Both the position numbers and the translations under genes were made by a program. A DNA stretch of 64,000 bases. Origin: Myxococcales bacterium. GTDB lineage: Bacteria; Myxococcota; UBA4151. How positions within the stretch are numbered: the first letter of the stretch is position 1; every line of letters starts with the position of its first letter. Below the pieces are notes generated by a model, which did not search any database, was not told the origin of the DNA, and saw nothing but the letters and a program-made list of their open reading frames with translations. Of this stretch, positions 17,212 through 24,910 are shown in pieces. Where the stretch lies: positions 1 to 64,000 of the forward strand of contig PBND01000040.1 of the NCBI GenBank assembly GCA_002722845.1. Direction: 5' to 3'.

Positions 17212-19044
17212 TTATTGTGCGTCCTCGCAGATGATATGAAAGCGTTCGCTGCAACGCTTATCGTGTAAGACGCGGCCCGAGTTTTCCCGCAGACGGAAGC
17301 AGCGGCGACCGTTTTCGTCAGCGTAATAAAGAATGTCATCGCCAGCCCAATTGTTGATCCAAGTGGGCGGTGGGTTTCTCCCGACCCCATTTTCATCGAT
17401 GAGCCCGGTCCAAAAGTCCCAGCCCCAATCATCGTTCCTGCCGATCAGTTGCCGGATCGCATCCAGATCAGCATTGCTCTCAAACGAGATGAGGTCGGCG
17501 CCGGCATGGATCTCATCGCAGCGTTCCCTGGCCCCATCCCAATTGAACCGCTCGGTACAGTAAAAAGAGAGCCGGTTTCGTCCCTCGATCTCGACGCAGC
17601 GATCCGGTAGATCAAGCCCTTCAGATCGACAGTCTCGGTCACAGCCGTCCCCGTCGACCCGATTGCCGTCATCACAGGCCTCGACCCCGGCCTGCACGTG
17701 GCCATCGCCACAGCGAGCCTCTTGGCAGTCGTTCAAACAGGCATCCGCCTGGTTCTGGTTGCCGTCGTCACATTGCTCAACGCCGACATATTGTTGTCCG
17801 TCGCCACAACGAGCGAGATTACAATTGTTCAAGCAGCCATCATGATCGGCTTGATTGCCGTCGTCGCAGGCCTCCGCTTGAGGATTGCGGAAGCCATCTC
17901 CGCATCGATTGGCGACACAGTTGTTCAGGCAGGCGTCTTCTTGCGCTTGATTGCCATCGTCACAGGCCTCTCGGCCTTGCCAGGTGTGCCCATCACCACA
18001 GCGGGCCAACATGCAGTTGCTCAGGCAGCTGTCTCGGTCGTTTCGGTTGCCATCGTCGCAGGCCTCCTGTCCCACTTGAACAAAGCCGTCGCCGCAAACA
18101 GCGATCTGGCATTCGGGGGTGCAGGCATCTGTCCCGTCGTCGTTACCGTCGTCGCAGGCTTCCACCTCACCGTTGACGATTCCGTCGCCGCAAACGTTGC
18201 GAGTGCAGTCGTTGAGACAAGCATCCTCCTGAGTCTCGTTGCCGTCGTCACAGGCTTCGACATTTCGCTGCACAAAGCCATCACCACATGTTGCCCGCCG
18301 ACAGTCATTCAGGCAGTCATCGCCATTGTCTTGATTGCCGTCATCGCAGGGCTCGATGCCTTCCTGGACCTGCCCATCCCCACAGCCAGCGGAGGTGCAG
18401 TTGTTGAGACAGAGGTCGGTCTCAATCTCGTTGCCGTCATCACAAAGTTCGACGCCTTCATGGACAATACCGTCGCCGCAGCGAGCCAGCAGACAGTTCG
18501 TTAAGCAGTCATCGTTCATGACCGTATTGCCGTCATCGCATTCCTCGTGATCGGGGCTGCCGACCTCCAGATCGATTCGAGTGACACCATCCCCACAGAT
18601 TGCGCTGCGACAGTTGTTGAGGCAGTCATCGCCGTCGGTCTCGTTGCCGTCGTCACATTCCTCCGCACCATCGATACCCGCTTCGAGGTCGACTCGGGCG
18701 ACGCCGTCGCCGCATCGAGCGATCTTGCATGAGGTCGTACAGGCGTCATCGTTCTGCTCGTTGCCGTCGTCGCAGTCTTCGTCTGCCTTCTTTAAGCCAT
18801 CGCCACAGCGGGGTGGCTGGCAGCGCGTCGTGCATTCATCCTCGTTGTCTTGGTTGCCGTCATCGCACAGCTCATCCAGTTGAATGATTCCATCACCACA
18901 ACTCGCGTCGACACAGAGCCCCGAACGACACTGTTGGTTGGTGGCACAGGCCGGGCCATCATCGCACGGTTTGGCTCCATGGTAGGCGGCCGTGGGTGGG
19001 CAGCCAACGAGCAAGAGGAGCATCGGGGTTGCGAAACGCAGCAT
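17212..19044 (-). CDS. Lipoprotein with 13 Cys-rich (DUF4215-type) repeats and a C-type-lectin-like domain
   Basis: A 610-residue surface lipoprotein. The signal is MLRFATPMLLLLVGC, lipobox LVGC. After a short Cys-containing spacer come 13 repeats of about 32 residues (residues 49 to about 480), each of the form CGDG-x(5-14)-E-x-CDDGN-x5-D-x-C-x3-C. The C-terminal 125 residues form a C-type-lectin-like domain: cysteine pattern plus FWTGLIDENG, WAGDD and an FHIICEDA end, as in sugar- or protein-binding CTLDs. The Asp-rich repeats probably bind calcium and make a stiff stalk that displays the lectin head outside the cell. A close paralogue lies just upstream in the same direction, 72 bases away. 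Confidence 0.85.
   Translation of the reverse strand: MLRFATPMLLLLVGCPPTAAYHGAKPCDDGPACATNQQCRSGLCVDASCGDGIIQLDELCDDGNQDNEDECTTRCQPPRCGDGLKKADEDCDDGNEQNDDACTTSCKIARCGDGVARVDLEAGIDGAEECDDGNETDGDDCLNNCRSAICGDGVTRIDLEVGSPDHEECDDGNTVMNDDCLTNCLLARCGDGIVHEGVELCDDGNEIETDLCLNNCTSAGCGDGQVQEGIEPCDDGNQDNGDDCLNDCRRATCGDGFVQRNVEACDDGNETQEDACLNDCTRNVCGDGIVNGEVEACDDGNDDGTDACTPECQIAVCGDGFVQVGQEACDDGNRNDRDSCLSNCMLARCGDGHTWQGREACDDGNQAQEDACLNNCVANRCGDGFRNPQAEACDDGNQADHDGCLNNCNLARCGDGQQYVGVEQCDDGNQNQADACLNDCQEARCGDGHVQAGVEACDDGNRVDGDGCDRDCRSEGLDLPDRCVEIEGRNRLSFYCTERFNWDGARERCDEIHAGADLISFESNADLDAIRQLIGRNDDWGWDFWTGLIDENGVGRNPPPTWINNWAGDDILYYADENGRRCFRLRENSGRVLHDKRCSERFHIICEDAQ
17610..18900 (-). repeat. 13-unit coding tandem repeat, period about 96 bases
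   Basis: Coding repeat array of the lectin-like lipoprotein. The DNA period is about 96 bases (32 codons), with two longer units (3 and 4) that carry a seven-residue insertion. The units are diverged from each other in DNA, so this is an old array, not a recent slippage product. Confidence 0.85.
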
Positions 19045-19116
19045 GGCCGTGGGCTAACACATCTGAGCGGTTTGGTCAGCGTCAGAGGTCACAGCCGGAA
19101 CCCGTAGCCCATGATC

Positions 19117-20616
19117 TCAGCGCTCACAGAAGAAGGCCTTTGATTGTTCGCAGATCGCGTCGTTCCACCGACTCCCAGCGCCGGTCCAAAGGCAAGCACA
19201 ATCCTCTCTTTGCCGCCAGTTGTCTGGCTGCCCTGCGCCCCAGTTCTCATAGTCGGAATCTCGGCCCACCCATTCCCAGTCGCGTTCCTCGCCGCGATCG
19301 TTGTAGCCAATCCAGATCTCTCCGAGCTGCCAAACATAGCCGGCGAGGACGTCGTGGTCCGCTTGGTTATCGACGGTGACGAGATGGCCGCCCCAGTCCT
19401 GGCAAAAATCTTCTGCTGCGGGCCAGGACAACCGTCTACTGGAGCAGAGTAGGGTTTCCCTGCCCCGGTTTTCGAGGACCGAACAACCGTCTGGCGCCCC
19501 TTCCCGCTGGCAGTCTGCATCACAGCCATCGCCCGGGTCGCGATTGCCGTCATCGCAGGCTTCTTGGCCCTGCTGAACATGGCCATCGCCGCAGCGAGCC
19601 GGGGTGCAGTCGTTTAGGCAAGCATCCCCGTTGCTTTGGTTGCCGTCGTCGCATCCTTCCACGCCCACTTGGAGAAAACCATCTTGGCAACGAGCTGGTT
19701 GGCAGCGCGTCGTGCAGTCATCCTGGGGGTTGTCGTTGCCATCGTCGCAGGCCTCAGCCTCTGGATTCACGAGGCCGTCACCGCAGACGTTGAGTTCACA
19801 ATCGTTGCGGCAGGCGTCTGCGTCGCTGTCGTTGCCATCATCACAGGCCTCCTGACCGGAGTGCAGAACACCGTCACCGCAGCGGGCGAGAGCACAGTCG
19901 TTTAGGCAGTCGTCTTGGTTGTTTTGGTTGCCGTCATCGCAATCTTCGAGGCCCGCCTGGACGATCCCATCGCCACAGCCGGCCCACGTGCAGTCATCCA
20001 GGCATTGGTCGGTGGGGTCATCATTGCCATCGTCGCATTCTTCCTCGTCGGCCCAGTGGATGCCATCACCGCATCGGGCTGCGGTGCAATCGTTGAGACA
20101 GGCATCTTCTTGAACCGTGTTTCCATCGTCACAGGCCTCGACGCTGATCCACTGAATGCCATCGCCGCACTTGGCCGTCTGACAGGTGTTGAGGCAGGCA
20201 TCCGTGTCCTCGTTGTTGCCGTCGTCGCAGGCCTCCGCACCGTCCTGATCCAAGGGGATGTCGAGGCGCAGAATTCCGTCGCCACAAACCGCAAGCTGGC
20301 AGTTTGCGGTGCAGTCATCGCTGTCGATTTCATTACCGTCGTCGCAGGCCTCAGTGAGACCAACGAGGCCGTCGCCACAGCGGGGCGCTTGGCACAGGGT
20401 TGTGCAGTCATCATCGTTGTCCGAGTTGCCATCGTCACAACCTTCGTCCAGCTGGACGATTCCATCACCGCATTGGGCATCGACACACAGGCCTTCATTG
20501 CACTGTTGGTTCGGACCACAGTCGCTGGCTGCCTCGCAGGGCATGGCACCATAATAGACCGCCTCCGGTGGGCAGCCGATGAAAGCGAGGCAGATGATGG
20601 CAAAAGCAATTCGCAT
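19117..20616 (-). CDS. Lipoprotein with 10 Cys-rich repeats and a C-type-lectin-like domain
   Basis: A 499-residue paralogue of the next gene downstream. Signal MRIAFAIICLAFIGC with lipobox FIGC, then the same Cys-containing spacer (NQQCNEGLCVDAQ), ten repeats of CGDG...CDDGN...C...C type (the ninth starts CQDG), and a C-terminal C-type-lectin-like domain (about 377-499). This lectin domain is more canonical than that of its neighbour: IWIGYNDRGEE, the WVG element, ENWGAGQPDNW and SRWNDAICE, the last resembling the calcium-binding WND motif. It may therefore truly bind sugar. Its start lies only 10 bases after the stop of a broken threonine synthase gene, so transcription may come from that gene's promoter. 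Confidence 0.85.
   Translation of the reverse strand: MRIAFAIICLAFIGCPPEAVYYGAMPCEAASDCGPNQQCNEGLCVDAQCGDGIVQLDEGCDDGNSDNDDDCTTLCQAPRCGDGLVGLTEACDDGNEIDSDDCTANCQLAVCGDGILRLDIPLDQDGAEACDDGNNEDTDACLNTCQTAKCGDGIQWISVEACDDGNTVQEDACLNDCTAARCGDGIHWADEEECDDGNDDPTDQCLDDCTWAGCGDGIVQAGLEDCDDGNQNNQDDCLNDCALARCGDGVLHSGQEACDDGNDSDADACRNDCELNVCGDGLVNPEAEACDDGNDNPQDDCTTRCQPARCQDGFLQVGVEGCDDGNQSNGDACLNDCTPARCGDGHVQQGQEACDDGNRDPGDGCDADCQREGAPDGCSVLENRGRETLLCSSRRLSWPAAEDFCQDWGGHLVTVDNQADHDVLAGYVWQLGEIWIGYNDRGEERDWEWVGRDSDYENWGAGQPDNWRQREDCACLWTGAGSRWNDAICEQSKAFFCER
19500..20472 (-). repeat. 10-unit coding tandem repeat, period about 96 bases
   Basis: Coding array of the second lectin-like lipoprotein, same unit type and period as the array at 17610-18900. 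Unit three carries the same kind of seven-residue insertion as units three and four of the paralogue, which supports descent from a common duplicated gene. Confidence 0.85.
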
Positions 20617-20625
20617 GGTAGCAAC

Positions 20626-21093
20626 TTAGCAGGTTTGGTCATCGGCCCCCAGGCGAAGCACCTGGAGAATCTGGTTGGGATCGGAGGCACAGTTGATTCG
20701 CGCTGCGCCACTGGCCTTGGCCATGACCACAGCCAGGGCACTGGCCCGATCCTTTAAGCTGGCCGAGGGGTTTCGACCATCGTCTTTGATAAAGACGTCC
20801 TCGACGTCGATGGCTTCGGCCAGTCGGGGGGCCTGGGACAGCAGGCTGCCACCCACCTTGAGGCTGGGCAGTTCTGCACCCTCCGGGAGCGGTAGCAGCT
20901 CTCGATAGCGCCACATGTCGAAGGGGCGACCTGCTAGGTTTTCAGCACATGCTAAGCTGCTCTGGGGCTTGAGGTCGACCTCCATTCGAACCCGAGGCCC
21001 ACAGCGGGGGCAGATCCATTGGCCTGGGTCATTCCAGGTCTCCTGGCAACCGATACAGCGCAGTCGTTGGACGTTCTCAGGAAGGGCATTCAT
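20626..21093 (-). pseudogene. thrC: Truncated threonine synthase (thrC) remnant
   Basis: The 155-residue frame matches only the N-terminal third of a PLP-dependent threonine synthase of the archaeal type. A zinc-ribbon-like start (CIGCQETW...CPRCG) is followed by the early domain and the PLP-lysine motif in IKDDGRNPSASLKDRASAL. At ARINCAS, where the family continues with a T-G-N-A phosphate loop and about 250 more residues, the frame instead runs into 18 unrelated residues and a TAA. All of the PLP-binding loop and the C-terminal domain are missing, so the product cannot be an active threonine synthase. A 3' deletion joined to the upstream region of the lipoprotein gene is the simplest explanation. 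It might survive as an expressed fragment. Confidence 0.7.
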
Positions 21094-21243
21094 GATCGGC
21101 CTTGTAGCCTCACAGTTGGCATTTTGCCTACGGCAAGTTTGACGCTGCCCGACGTGAGTTGGCCTGAGCGGTCGCCGGGGCCCATTACAGAGTCAGCTTG
21201 CATTGGCGCAGATATCCGGTTCAATGCGTCCCGTGGAGGCTTC

Positions 21244-22275
21244 ATGCTCAATCGATTCGCCGCCCTTTTCTTCCTGCTGGCCGTCATCGGCTGTCCCGAC
21301 CCGGTGGCGCCAGTCGACTGTGACGGTCACGCCCTTGGGACGTCGTTCCCCGCGGCCGACGGTTGCAACACCTGTACCTGTGAGGCCAACGGCGCGGCTT
21401 GTACAGAGATGGCTTGCGAGGATTTAGACGCTGGCTCCGCACCTGTCGATGCCGGTGCGGGGGATGCCGGTGAGGGTGAGGAAGATGGAGGCCCTGCGGT
21501 TCCAGATGCCGGTGGTGTTTCGGACAGCGGAGCCGTGGTGGAAGATGCTGGGGCTCCTCAAGCCGACGCTGGGGCGCCTCAAGCCGACGCTGGGGTTGTG
21601 GAACCTCAGGCCTGTGGCACTCGAGGTGCGAGCCCTTGTCCGGCGGGGACATTCTGCCAGCATCCCATCGAAGCGAACTGTGGACGGGGCGATCAAGCGG
21701 GGGTGTGCATACCCATACCTGAGGGTTGCAATCGTCTTCTTCGACCGGTCTGTGGCTGTGATGATGAGACCTATGCCAACGCCTGTGAGGCCGCTCGAGC
21801 TAGCGTTTCGGTCGCTGCTGAAGGTGCCTGTGATGACGGGTGCCAGGACAACGGTGACTGCGGCCGGGCCCAGTACTGTGCTCGTCCCATGGCTCAATGC
21901 GGTGCGGTGGGAGCATGTGAGGTACGCCCTCAGGCTTGTGCTGAAATCTACGATCCCGTTTGTGGTTGTGACGGCGAGACCTATGGCAACGCCTGCGCCG
22001 CCGCGTCAGAGGGCGTCAATGTGGCTGCTGATGGTACCTGCGAAGAGGGCGGGGCCGGTGGTGATGTCTGTGATATGGAGAGGCCTTGCAGCGATGCGTT
22101 CTACTGCGACCGACCCGACGGTCAGTGTGAGGCAGAAGGTACGTGTGTGGTCAGACCGGAACTTTGCAATCGGATGATGCAGCCCGTGTGTGGCTGTGAT
22201 GGCCAGAACTATACGAATCCATGCGTCGCTCGGTCGGGTGGGACCTCGGTAAACTACGCCGGAGACTGTAGGTAG
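21244..22275 (+). CDS. Lipoprotein with three Kazal-like domains
   Basis: A 343-residue lipoprotein with start ATG at 21244 after GGAGG. Signal MLNRFAALFFLLAVIGC, lipobox VIGC. A small Cys-rich domain (about 23-60) is followed by an Asp/Ala/Gly linker that contains two identical AGAPQAD units. Then come three Kazal-like modules, each with the pattern C-x-P-VCGCD-x-TY-x-N-x-C (VCGCDDETYANAC, VCGCDGETYGNAC, VCGCDGQNYTNPC), each preceded by a short Cys-rich segment (QYCARPMAQCG and similar). Kazal domains inhibit serine proteases or act as binding modules; which applies here is unknown. The next gene begins one base after the stop. Confidence 0.85.
   Translation: MLNRFAALFFLLAVIGCPDPVAPVDCDGHALGTSFPAADGCNTCTCEANGAACTEMACEDLDAGSAPVDAGAGDAGEGEEDGGPAVPDAGGVSDSGAVVEDAGAPQADAGAPQADAGVVEPQACGTRGASPCPAGTFCQHPIEANCGRGDQAGVCIPIPEGCNRLLRPVCGCDDETYANACEAARASVSVAAEGACDDGCQDNGDCGRAQYCARPMAQCGAVGACEVRPQACAEIYDPVCGCDGETYGNACAAASEGVNVAADGTCEEGGAGGDVCDMERPCSDAFYCDRPDGQCEAEGTCVVRPELCNRMMQPVCGCDGQNYTNPCVARSGGTSVNYAGDCR
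21547..21588 (+). repeat. Two-copy 21-base tandem repeat in the lipoprotein linker
   Basis: Two nearly identical 21-base units, one base different, each encoding AGAPQAD in the flexible linker of the Kazal-type lipoprotein. The near identity points to a recent duplication. Confidence 0.8.
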
Positions 22276-22276
22276 G

Positions 22277-23842
22277 TTGAAGCAAAAGCACTTCATTGAC
22301 CTCTCAAAAGGGGTCACGCCGCTGGTCGTCCTGGCCTGCATGTTTGTCTACAATGCTTGGGACAATCCGACAGCGTGGGCCTATCTGGCGACCCATGGGA
22401 CCTACGGGGTTCTTTGGGTTCTCAAGTCGCAGATTTTTCCTGACAAGAGTTGGGAGGCGCCCTGCGGAATCGGTTACGGTCTCGTTATTTTGGGGGGGCT
22501 TGCGCTCTACTGGGGAACCCCATGGATGATCTGCGCGTGGCAGATCGAAGCGCCACTTTGGTTCCTTAGCCTCTGTGTTGCCATCTTCGGCATCGGCGTG
22601 TTCCTGCATTTTGCCGCCGACATGCAAAAAGACGCCACGCTGAAGCTGAAGAGGGGTCTCATCACCGACGGTTTGTTCGCACGCACCCGAAACCCAAATT
22701 ACCTGGGTGAGTTGCTGATTTACGGCAGCTTCTCGGCCTTGGCCATGCACTGGTACCCCTTTGTCGTGTTGGCCGTGTTCATGGCGGTGATTTGGGTGCC
22801 CAATATGTTGAAGAAGGATAAGAGTATCTCGCGGCATGAGGGCTGGGCGGCCTACAAGGCGAGAACCGGTCTGTTGTTCCCGAAGATTTCCGGAGGAACC
22901 TACATGGCTTCGCTCGGTATCTTTTTGATGGGTGTCGGATTGGTAGACGTCCTCGGAAGTTGGAATGGCTTTGATCTTTGGCGCGGCGTGATCGGTTGGC
23001 GCAGTATGCCGGACGCGCTTTGGCAGTTTTCGGGCTACGTTGAGTTGGGAATCGGCTATATGCTGCTGCGGATGGCCGGCGGCGGCGATGAAGCGGAGGA
23101 GGCTCCGGTTGAGTCTGAGGGGGCCGCCAATCGGGCCGAGACGCTGGTGATGCTGCTTGGCACCCTCTTGGTCGCCTGTCCTTCACAGGTCACCCCCCCC
23201 GCCGAGGTCCCCGCGGCCGATGCCTCTACGCCATGCGCTGATGGGGCCTGTCCCGATGGCGGCCAACTGGACGCGGGAGCCCAAGTCGCGGACGCAGGTC
23301 AGTCCGTGGACACCACCCCTTGCGGTGAGGGGGGAACCTATTGCCCGGAGGACCAGTATTGCCATGTGGGTTGGAGTACCTGTGGCGAAGAGCCGGAGTT
23401 GGGAACGTGCCGCTTTCGAGGGGAGTTTTGCGATGAGCACCCAGACCCAGTCTGTGGTTGCGACGGATTGACCTACACCAATCAGTGCCAGGCCCGGCTC
23501 GCCGGGGTGAACCTGAACCGGGGCGGCCCCTGTGAAGCCCGTCTGTGCGAGGTCGGTGACCGGGGCAACACGTGTCCTGATCGGATGTACTGCAGGGTGC
23601 CCGATTATCAATGCGGTCGCTCTGGCTATTGCGCTGAGGTACCGACGGAATGTCACCCTGATGAGGGCTTGGGGCCCGTCTGTGGGTGCAACGGCGTTGG
23701 TTATCGCACGCTATGCGAACTGAGGATGACCGGCACCGGCTTTCGGCAACTCGGTGACTGCGAGGAGCTTCGCTGTGATTCCGATGCCGACTGTGCGGAG
23801 GGCCAAACCTGCGAGCGAGGTCGCTGTGTGGGCGAGGAGTGA
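22277..23842 (+). CDS. ICMT-like membrane methyltransferase fused to a Kazal-type secreted region
   Basis: A single 521-codon frame from a TTG at 22277. Residues 1-275 form a multi-pass membrane protein resembling isoprenylcysteine/phospholipid methyltransferases and DUF1295-like proteins. The signature is GLFARTRNPNYLGELLIYG (about 136-154), which binds S-adenosylmethionine and the lipid-proximal substrate, followed by YKARTGLLFPK. From about residue 290 the sequence becomes a lipoprotein-like segment (LVMLLGTLLVACPSQ), an Asp/Ala linker and two Kazal-like modules (VCGCDGLTYTNQC and VCGCNGVGYRTLC). This could be a true fusion or two proteins, the second translated from an internal start near 23150 (ATG), with the lipobox LLVAC. 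The hydrophobic segment would place the Kazal part outside. Confidence 0.65.
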   Translation: MKQKHFIDLSKGVTPLVVLACMFVYNAWDNPTAWAYLATHGTYGVLWVLKSQIFPDKSWEAPCGIGYGLVILGGLALYWGTPWMICAWQIEAPLWFLSLCVAIFGIGVFLHFAADMQKDATLKLKRGLITDGLFARTRNPNYLGELLIYGSFSALAMHWYPFVVLAVFMAVIWVPNMLKKDKSISRHEGWAAYKARTGLLFPKISGGTYMASLGIFLMGVGLVDVLGSWNGFDLWRGVIGWRSMPDALWQFSGYVELGIGYMLLRMAGGGDEAEEAPVESEGAANRAETLVMLLGTLLVACPSQVTPPAEVPAADASTPCADGACPDGGQLDAGAQVADAGQSVDTTPCGEGGTYCPEDQYCHVGWSTCGEEPELGTCRFRGEFCDEHPDPVCGCDGLTYTNQCQARLAGVNLNRGGPCEARLCEVGDRGNTCPDRMYCRVPDYQCGRSGYCAEVPTECHPDEGLGPVCGCNGVGYRTLCELRMTGTGFRQLGDCEELRCDSDADCAEGQTCERGRCVGEE

Positions 23843-23845
23843 GTC

Positions 23846-24901
23846 CTAGCTTCGTATGGGGCGTTGTCCCCAGGTGATGGTCCAAAGCAGTAGGTAGACG
23901 GTGAGAACCGCAGCCAGCCTGTCCCACCAGGGCATCGCTGGACCTTTTAGAATCAGCACGATGAGCGAGAGGCTGAGCCCAGCAAAGACGATCTGAATCA
24001 AGCGGGTCAAAAGGGGGCTCGACTCCGTATCGAACTTCACTTGGTCGTCAGGGCTTTGGGGCCAGGCCTCGGGCCTTGCCTCGCCCTGCCCGCGCCACTC
24101 GGGGGGCGCAAACCAAACGTAGAGCTTCTCCGACCAACGAGGCAGGCTTCGACAACGCTGCCAAAGTTCAACCCAGTAATGGCAGTTCGCCCAAAAGGGG
24201 TTGTAGCTTCGTAGCGGTTTCGTGATGCCGAAGACGACCGGTTCGTCTTCCTCTTCGAAGGTGCCATAGAGCCGGTCCCAGGTGATCAGGAAACCGGCGT
24301 AGTTCTTGTCGATATACCGGCCGTTGATCCCGTGGTGAACCCGGTGGTGGCTGGGGGTATTGAGGACCTTTTCCAGGGGGCCGAGTTTGCCCACGAGCTC
24401 GGTGTGAATCCAGAACTGGTAGAGGGTGTTGAGGGCGTAGACGATCCCAAAGACAAAGACATCAAAGCCGAGGAAAGCCAGGGGGAGATAAAAGGGCCAA
24501 CTGGTGATGTGGGTGATCAGGGCCTGGCGGAGTGCGACGGCGAGATTGTAGTCCTCACTTTGATGGTGAACCACGTGGGCGGCCCACATGAAGTTCACCC
24601 GGTGACTGGCCCGATGCCACCAGTAATATTGATGGTCGATGATCAGGTAGGCGAGGAGAAAGACAGGCAGGGATCGACCCATCTCGACCAAGCCGTATTG
24701 CCCCTGAAACCAAGCATAGGCGGCGAGGAGTGGGGCTTGGCTAAACAAGAGGAAGAGCTGCTGTGAAATACCGCAACTCAGATCAGAGATCGCATCGAAC
24801 AAGCGGTAGACCCGCTGCCCTTTCACCCGGGCCCAGACCAGCTCAGCCGCGATCAGAATCATGAAGATCGGGATGGCAGCAGCAACGAGGCGAGTGTCCA
24901 T
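23846..24901 (-). CDS. Sterol desaturase / fatty acid hydroxylase family protein
   Basis: A 351-residue membrane diiron enzyme. The histidine boxes are IDHQYYWWHRASHR (about 88-101), HVVHHQSEDYN (about 109-119) and HHRVHHG (about 185-191), as in the C5-sterol desaturase/fatty acid hydroxylase superfamily. Hydrophobic segments lie at both ends; the C-terminal 60 residues contain two more. Bacterial relatives hydroxylate fatty acids, carotenoids, sterols or ether lipids; the substrate cannot be told here. It converges on the methyltransferase fusion gene with three bases between stops and follows the amidohydrolase gene by nine bases, so it may be co-transcribed with it. Confidence 0.85.
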   Translation of the reverse strand: MDTRLVAAAIPIFMILIAAELVWARVKGQRVYRLFDAISDLSCGISQQLFLLFSQAPLLAAYAWFQGQYGLVEMGRSLPVFLLAYLIIDHQYYWWHRASHRVNFMWAAHVVHHQSEDYNLAVALRQALITHITSWPFYLPLAFLGFDVFVFGIVYALNTLYQFWIHTELVGKLGPLEKVLNTPSHHRVHHGINGRYIDKNYAGFLITWDRLYGTFEEEDEPVVFGITKPLRSYNPFWANCHYWVELWQRCRSLPRWSEKLYVWFAPPEWRGQGEARPEAWPQSPDDQVKFDTESSPLLTRLIQIVFAGLSLSLIVLILKGPAMPWWDRLAAVLTVYLLLWTITWGQRPIRS

Positions 24902-24910
24902 GTCTAGAAC

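Noticed and set aside
17698-18504. Long open frame (268 codons) on the plus strand inside the lectin-like lipoprotein gene
   Set aside because: It is the antisense of the CGDG...CDDGN repeats; the repeated codon pattern keeps stops out of the opposite frame. The product is a monotonous Val/Ile/Ala repeat with no signals of a gene.
17610-20472. Regular repeats of about 96 bases that could be mistaken for a CRISPR array
   Set aside because: The repeats are coding, diverged, without constant short repeats and unique spacers, and there are no cas genes.
19915-20757. Long open frame (280 codons) on the plus strand opposite the second lectin-like lipoprotein
   Set aside because: Same antisense by-product of the repeat array; no ribosome binding site and no neighbouring plus-strand gene.
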